DNA from: Oscarella lobularis
Lineage: Eukaryota; Porifera; Homoscleromorpha; Homosclerophorida; Oscarellidae
Assembly: GCF_947507565.1 (NCBI RefSeq)
Contig: NC_089192.1
Location: 2,166,690-2,230,689 of the forward strand
Length of the DNA: 64,000 nucleotides
Reading direction: 5' to 3'
Of the stretch, positions 61,458 through 64,000 are shown one piece after another. The notes beneath the pieces are model-generated. The model was not told where the DNA came from. It worked only from the letters and a program-made list of their open reading frames with translations, and did no database searches. Numbering within the stretch: position 1 is the stretch's first letter; the number at the start of each line of letters is the position of its first letter. Made by a program: the position numbers and the translations under genes.

Positions 61458-61890
61458 GTTTCGCGGCGCATAGACGCTGTTTCTTGCACGTAGGATATCG
61501 TCTGGCTATGTGAGAGCTCCGAACGACGAAGGATCGCTTCGCAAAAAAGAGATTCTGGGGACTCAACAGTGTTTTCGTGAAAATGCAGTCCCGGATGCTA
61601 GAGAGCTTCTCTGTTGCTTACACGACTCAAGAGGATAATTCTGATACTTAGATACTGTTGCTGATGAGTCAGAACCATCAATGGGGTCTACAACTAAGAA
61701 CAGTCGGGTGTGGACTCGTTTTCGTGGCTCGGGAAGGCAAGCAAGACGAGGTATGTAGCGTTACTACTCGTAGAGAAAGAAGATCTCGCGCACGTCCACG
61801 CTTTCACCTACTCTAATTAATTAATATATAAACGAGCCTGTCTGACAGTTACAATGAGAGTGACAGAGACAGTGGCAGCAGCGACAGGGA
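61458..61890. repeat. Dispersed repeat, copy C
   Basis: Close to copy B over its full length, including the AT-rich TATATAAA segment and the final GACAG run. Confidence 0.8.
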
Positions 61891-62251
61891 CTTAATTATA
61901 TTATTTGATTACAGGCTGTCAACGACATGAAGGCTATAGAATAGGCCTACGTCGCGTTGTACGTCAGCAGAGTTTAGATGCTCTTTAGGTCACACTCGCT
62001 GCTAAAAGCGATTAATTTGTGCATAGATCCCCGATTTCATATTAGACATGTAGTATTCAAATAGTTTGATTACTAGTATGCTTTCTAGAAATAGTCTTAG
62101 TTTTCACGTCTTCGCAAGGCACTGCAGCCTTAGCGGCACCGAGACGGGCGCACATCAATTAGGTCGATTGAAAAATCCACGCAGTTGGTGTTGTCCTATA
62201 CCCTACATGAAATACTCACAATTTAGCGTAGAACGTTTATACTCGTAAATA

Positions 62252-62563
62252 TCATACGGTGCTGCGTCGATCCAAATTAAGGCGATTAATCAGTGTCTTT
62301 TTTTGATTGTCTATTTCACGTTTTTTAAATTTTATTTCGTCTGTATTGATCTCGTTTGTGACCCCAACTGTGTAGATCATGATGCCCCTCTGCCTTGACC
62401 TCTTATTGATCTTTGGGAGCAAAATCTCTGAGTTCGACGAAGGCGTCAATTTTCTAGTCGTATTGTGGTGAAACATTTCTTCCACCAGATTGATCGGGAC
62501 AGCGTAAGTTGAAAGTAGAAGAGAACAGGCAACAAAGGCCGCAAAGATTATTAGTGTTGCCAT
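62252..62563 (-). CDS. Secreted peptide precursor 4
   Basis: 103-codon precursor. Signal peptide MATLIIFAAFVACSLLLSTY is followed by a VPINLVEEM pro-region. Basic sites (NKRSRQR near residues 53-59 and KKR near 80-82) could release one or two peptides; the C-terminus is rich in Asn, Lys and Leu and has no Cys. TATATAAG lies at 62607-62614 about 45 nt upstream. The same signal/pro-region with a different C-terminus compared with the four-Cys precursors is typical of peptide families with conserved leaders and diverging mature parts. Function unknown. Confidence 0.65.
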   Translation of the reverse strand: MATLIIFAAFVACSLLLSTYAVPINLVEEMFHHNTTRKLTPSSNSEILLPKINKRSRQRGIMIYTVGVTNEINTDEIKFKKREIDNQKKTLINRLNLDRRSTV

Positions 62564-62606
62564 AAATGATATGAGAGGTCTTCAGGCAATCGAAGTGAGT
62601 GAAGTT

Positions 62607-62614
62607 CTTATATA
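62607..62614 (-). promoter_or_regulatory. TATA box of peptide precursor 4
   Basis: TATATAAG on the minus strand in the same context as the box at 60297-60304. Confidence 0.65.
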
Positions 62615-62830
62615 CTGTACTGCCGGATACTAACCTCGAACCGTAATGACGTATTCAATAGGAATGGTTTCCTTGTTTATGCTGTACTAGCTTCCGCGGA
62701 TACCAACTCTAACCGCGCAATTGCAATACGTCATATTCTTATTTTAGAAAAGAGTTTATTCTCAAAAGTCGTGCACGCGCAATCCGCGACTTCGTGTTTT
62801 CAGTAGGTCTAACCTCGTCTCATTTTTCTT

Positions 62831-63102
62831 CGAAGACCTTTAGCGGGAACAACTTCCTCCGCATTGACGTCAATGCATGCATAAAACTTATAACTTCCTC
62901 GGGTCCATGCATCTTCGTCATCTCGTGAGAGCAAATGCAGGAACTGAGTCGAAGAAAATGAATATTTATTTACAGATAGAGACTGGTAATTGTCTAAGTG
63001 CTCTCGCGAGGTCACAAAAATGTACACGATGAACTGATTTGCATTCTAATGTTATGCACTGACGTCAATGCGGGGAAGTTCCTCGTTTCGCTAAGGGTCT
63101 TT
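62831..63102. repeat. Foldback element with CRE-containing inverted arms
   Basis: Left arm 62831-62884 and right arm 63051-63102 are imperfect inverted repeats of about 50 bp, each with a full TGACGTCA (62865-62872 and 63060-63067). The unit resembles a small non-autonomous inverted-repeat element, or a paired regulatory module. Confidence 0.55.
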
Positions 63103-63617
63103 GAATAAAACTAAGAAGAGGATGTCCCTTAGATCTGAGGAACTGGAAAAAGACTTTTTGAGATTTAACATGCCTAATCTAAAATGAGAAGATGTTGTGA
63201 TAAACTGCGGTTAAAGTTGGTCTCGTATAAAAGAGGAAGCCATTCTCCTTAGAAGCAGTTTTAAAACGTGTAGTCAGATGACACTAAGACGGTATCAGGG
63301 AACTTACTATGGAGTTAGATTCTCTCAAGTTTCTTTATGGCAGTCTTTTGGTCACTCCTTTGTCCTGTTTCGACGACTCAATCCCCTTGTATAGAAACGT
63401 TACAAACGAGGCATTTATCATATCACCTAGAAAGCGCACAGAGCTTGCGCTATAACCAACTTGTGTGTGTTGTTTCTACGCTATTTGGGGCATAGCGATA
63501 GTGAGATGTGAATCAATCTATTTCTGGGAAAGTGGTTTTTAAGAAAAAGATTCCAGCGTAAGAGCGCTAGAGTTTCTGTTATTTTGCTTAGTTGCAGCCT
63601 TCTCCTGTTTATTCGTC
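63103..63617. other. Spacer before the right-edge gene
   Basis: No gene or repeat recognised. Confidence 0.45.
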
Positions 63618-63964
63618 TCAGCCGTAAGTGAGCGAGCAGTTTCCATTCTTCACTAGAGAAATTGCTTCAGAAATTTCGGATTGAGTATCATTTCTCCATG
63701 GCTTAAAAATGCCGTGGTGGCTGACAATAAGGGCACCGTCCTGATTTTTGTGCCCAGTGAGCATGTATTGGTTGCCAGCTTCAACCATGGATGCTTGAAC
63801 AGAAGGGCAGTGACACGCCACCGCCTTTGATCCAAGATAAAAATGACCGTCGTTCACACTGGTGACGTTGGTGCTATTGGCGCTGTAGAGAACTTCTTTC
63901 ACGTCGCATTCCATCATCGTCTTATCATCTCCCATGCTCACTACTTCTTTGATTTCCGCCACTG
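63618..63964 (-). CDS. Terminal exon of a gene with an NTR-like domain
   Basis: The exon begins after a TTTGCAG acceptor (63965-63971 on the minus strand) and ends with TGA at 63618-63620, encoding about 115 residues. The pattern is a leading Cys (ECDVKEV), GHFYLGSKAVACHCPSV, a Met/Leu strand (NQYMLTG), ALIVSHHGIFKPW and a final Cys (KNGNC). This resembles the NTR/C345C fold of netrins, complement C3/C4/C5, PCOLCE and SFRPs. The rest of the gene lies to the right of the window, so the parent protein is unknown; a complement-like or matrix protein are both possible. Confidence 0.55.
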
Positions 63965-64000
63965 CTGCAAATGAAGACGTGCAAATGCGTTGATATAGAA

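Larger units (their letters stand above)
61188..62620. repeat. Segmental duplication unit C
   Basis: Counterpart of 59047-60310; carries the intact peptide gene. Confidence 0.8.

Noticed and set aside
61640-61690. Hammerhead-ribozyme-like CTGATGAG in the dispersed repeat
   Set aside because: The downstream GAAA core and closing stems are missing.
52600-64000. tRNA or rRNA genes
   Set aside because: I looked for tRNA arm consensus and conserved rRNA stretches and saw none convincing; a covariance-model scan would be decisive.

Overview
The window comes from an animal nuclear genome. The signs are spliced genes with very short introns (about 50-70 nt, GT-AG, mostly phase 1), EGF/Sushi/NIDO/AMOP/VWD extracellular domains, a pair of rhodopsin-type GPCRs, and TATA-box genes for small secreted peptides. 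Compact introns and this mix of ancient extracellular modules suggest an early-diverging animal, most likely a sponge, possibly a homoscleromorph. That placement is inference; nothing in the window fixes the species.

Region 1-40.5 kb holds two tandem paralogues of a very large single-pass adhesion/mucin-like membrane protein. Copy 1 enters at the left edge inside its AMOP domain and ends at 9136. Copy 2 is complete: signal-peptide exon at 12185, stop at 38929, roughly 6,500-7,000 residues by my exon count. Order in copy 2: signal peptide, 5 EGFs, Thr/Pro/Glu-rich tandem repeats, two [FAM171-like domain + Sushi] modules separated by more Thr-rich repeats, about 42 EGFs mostly as one-exon-one-domain units, a third FAM171-like + Sushi module, Thr-rich repeats, one EGF, then NIDO-AMOP-VWD (the MUC4/SUSD2-type core), about 12 EGFs, an unrecognised Cys-containing domain, three DUF4215-type repeats, CSPG/cadherin-like repeats, a transmembrane helix and a cytoplasmic tail of about 10 residues. 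Consistent exon phases support one gene. A small antisense gene with a bacterial/phage-like fold lies 3' of each copy; it is intact beside copy 2 and broken beside copy 1.

Region 40.5-47.8 kb has little recognisable coding sequence. It contains a 2.5-kb 54-bp minisatellite with a 702-bp higher-order period and an AP-1 consensus in nearly every unit.

Region 47.8-52.5 kb holds two tandem paralogous class A GPCR genes, each with an intronless coding exon, a duplicated promoter region and a probable 5'UTR intron.

Region 52.5-64 kb is a repeat-rich neighbourhood of small secreted-peptide genes: a disrupted knottin-like gene (56.3 kb) and four paralogous precursors (57.5, 58.3, 60.0 and 62.3 kb) that share a signal peptide and pro-region but differ in the mature region. 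Two carry a matching four-cysteine C-terminus after basic cleavage sites. CRE-like TGACGTCA sites and TATA boxes sit upstream of several. A segmental duplication and a dispersed repeat lie among them. The right edge holds the last exon of a gene ending in an NTR-like domain on the minus strand.
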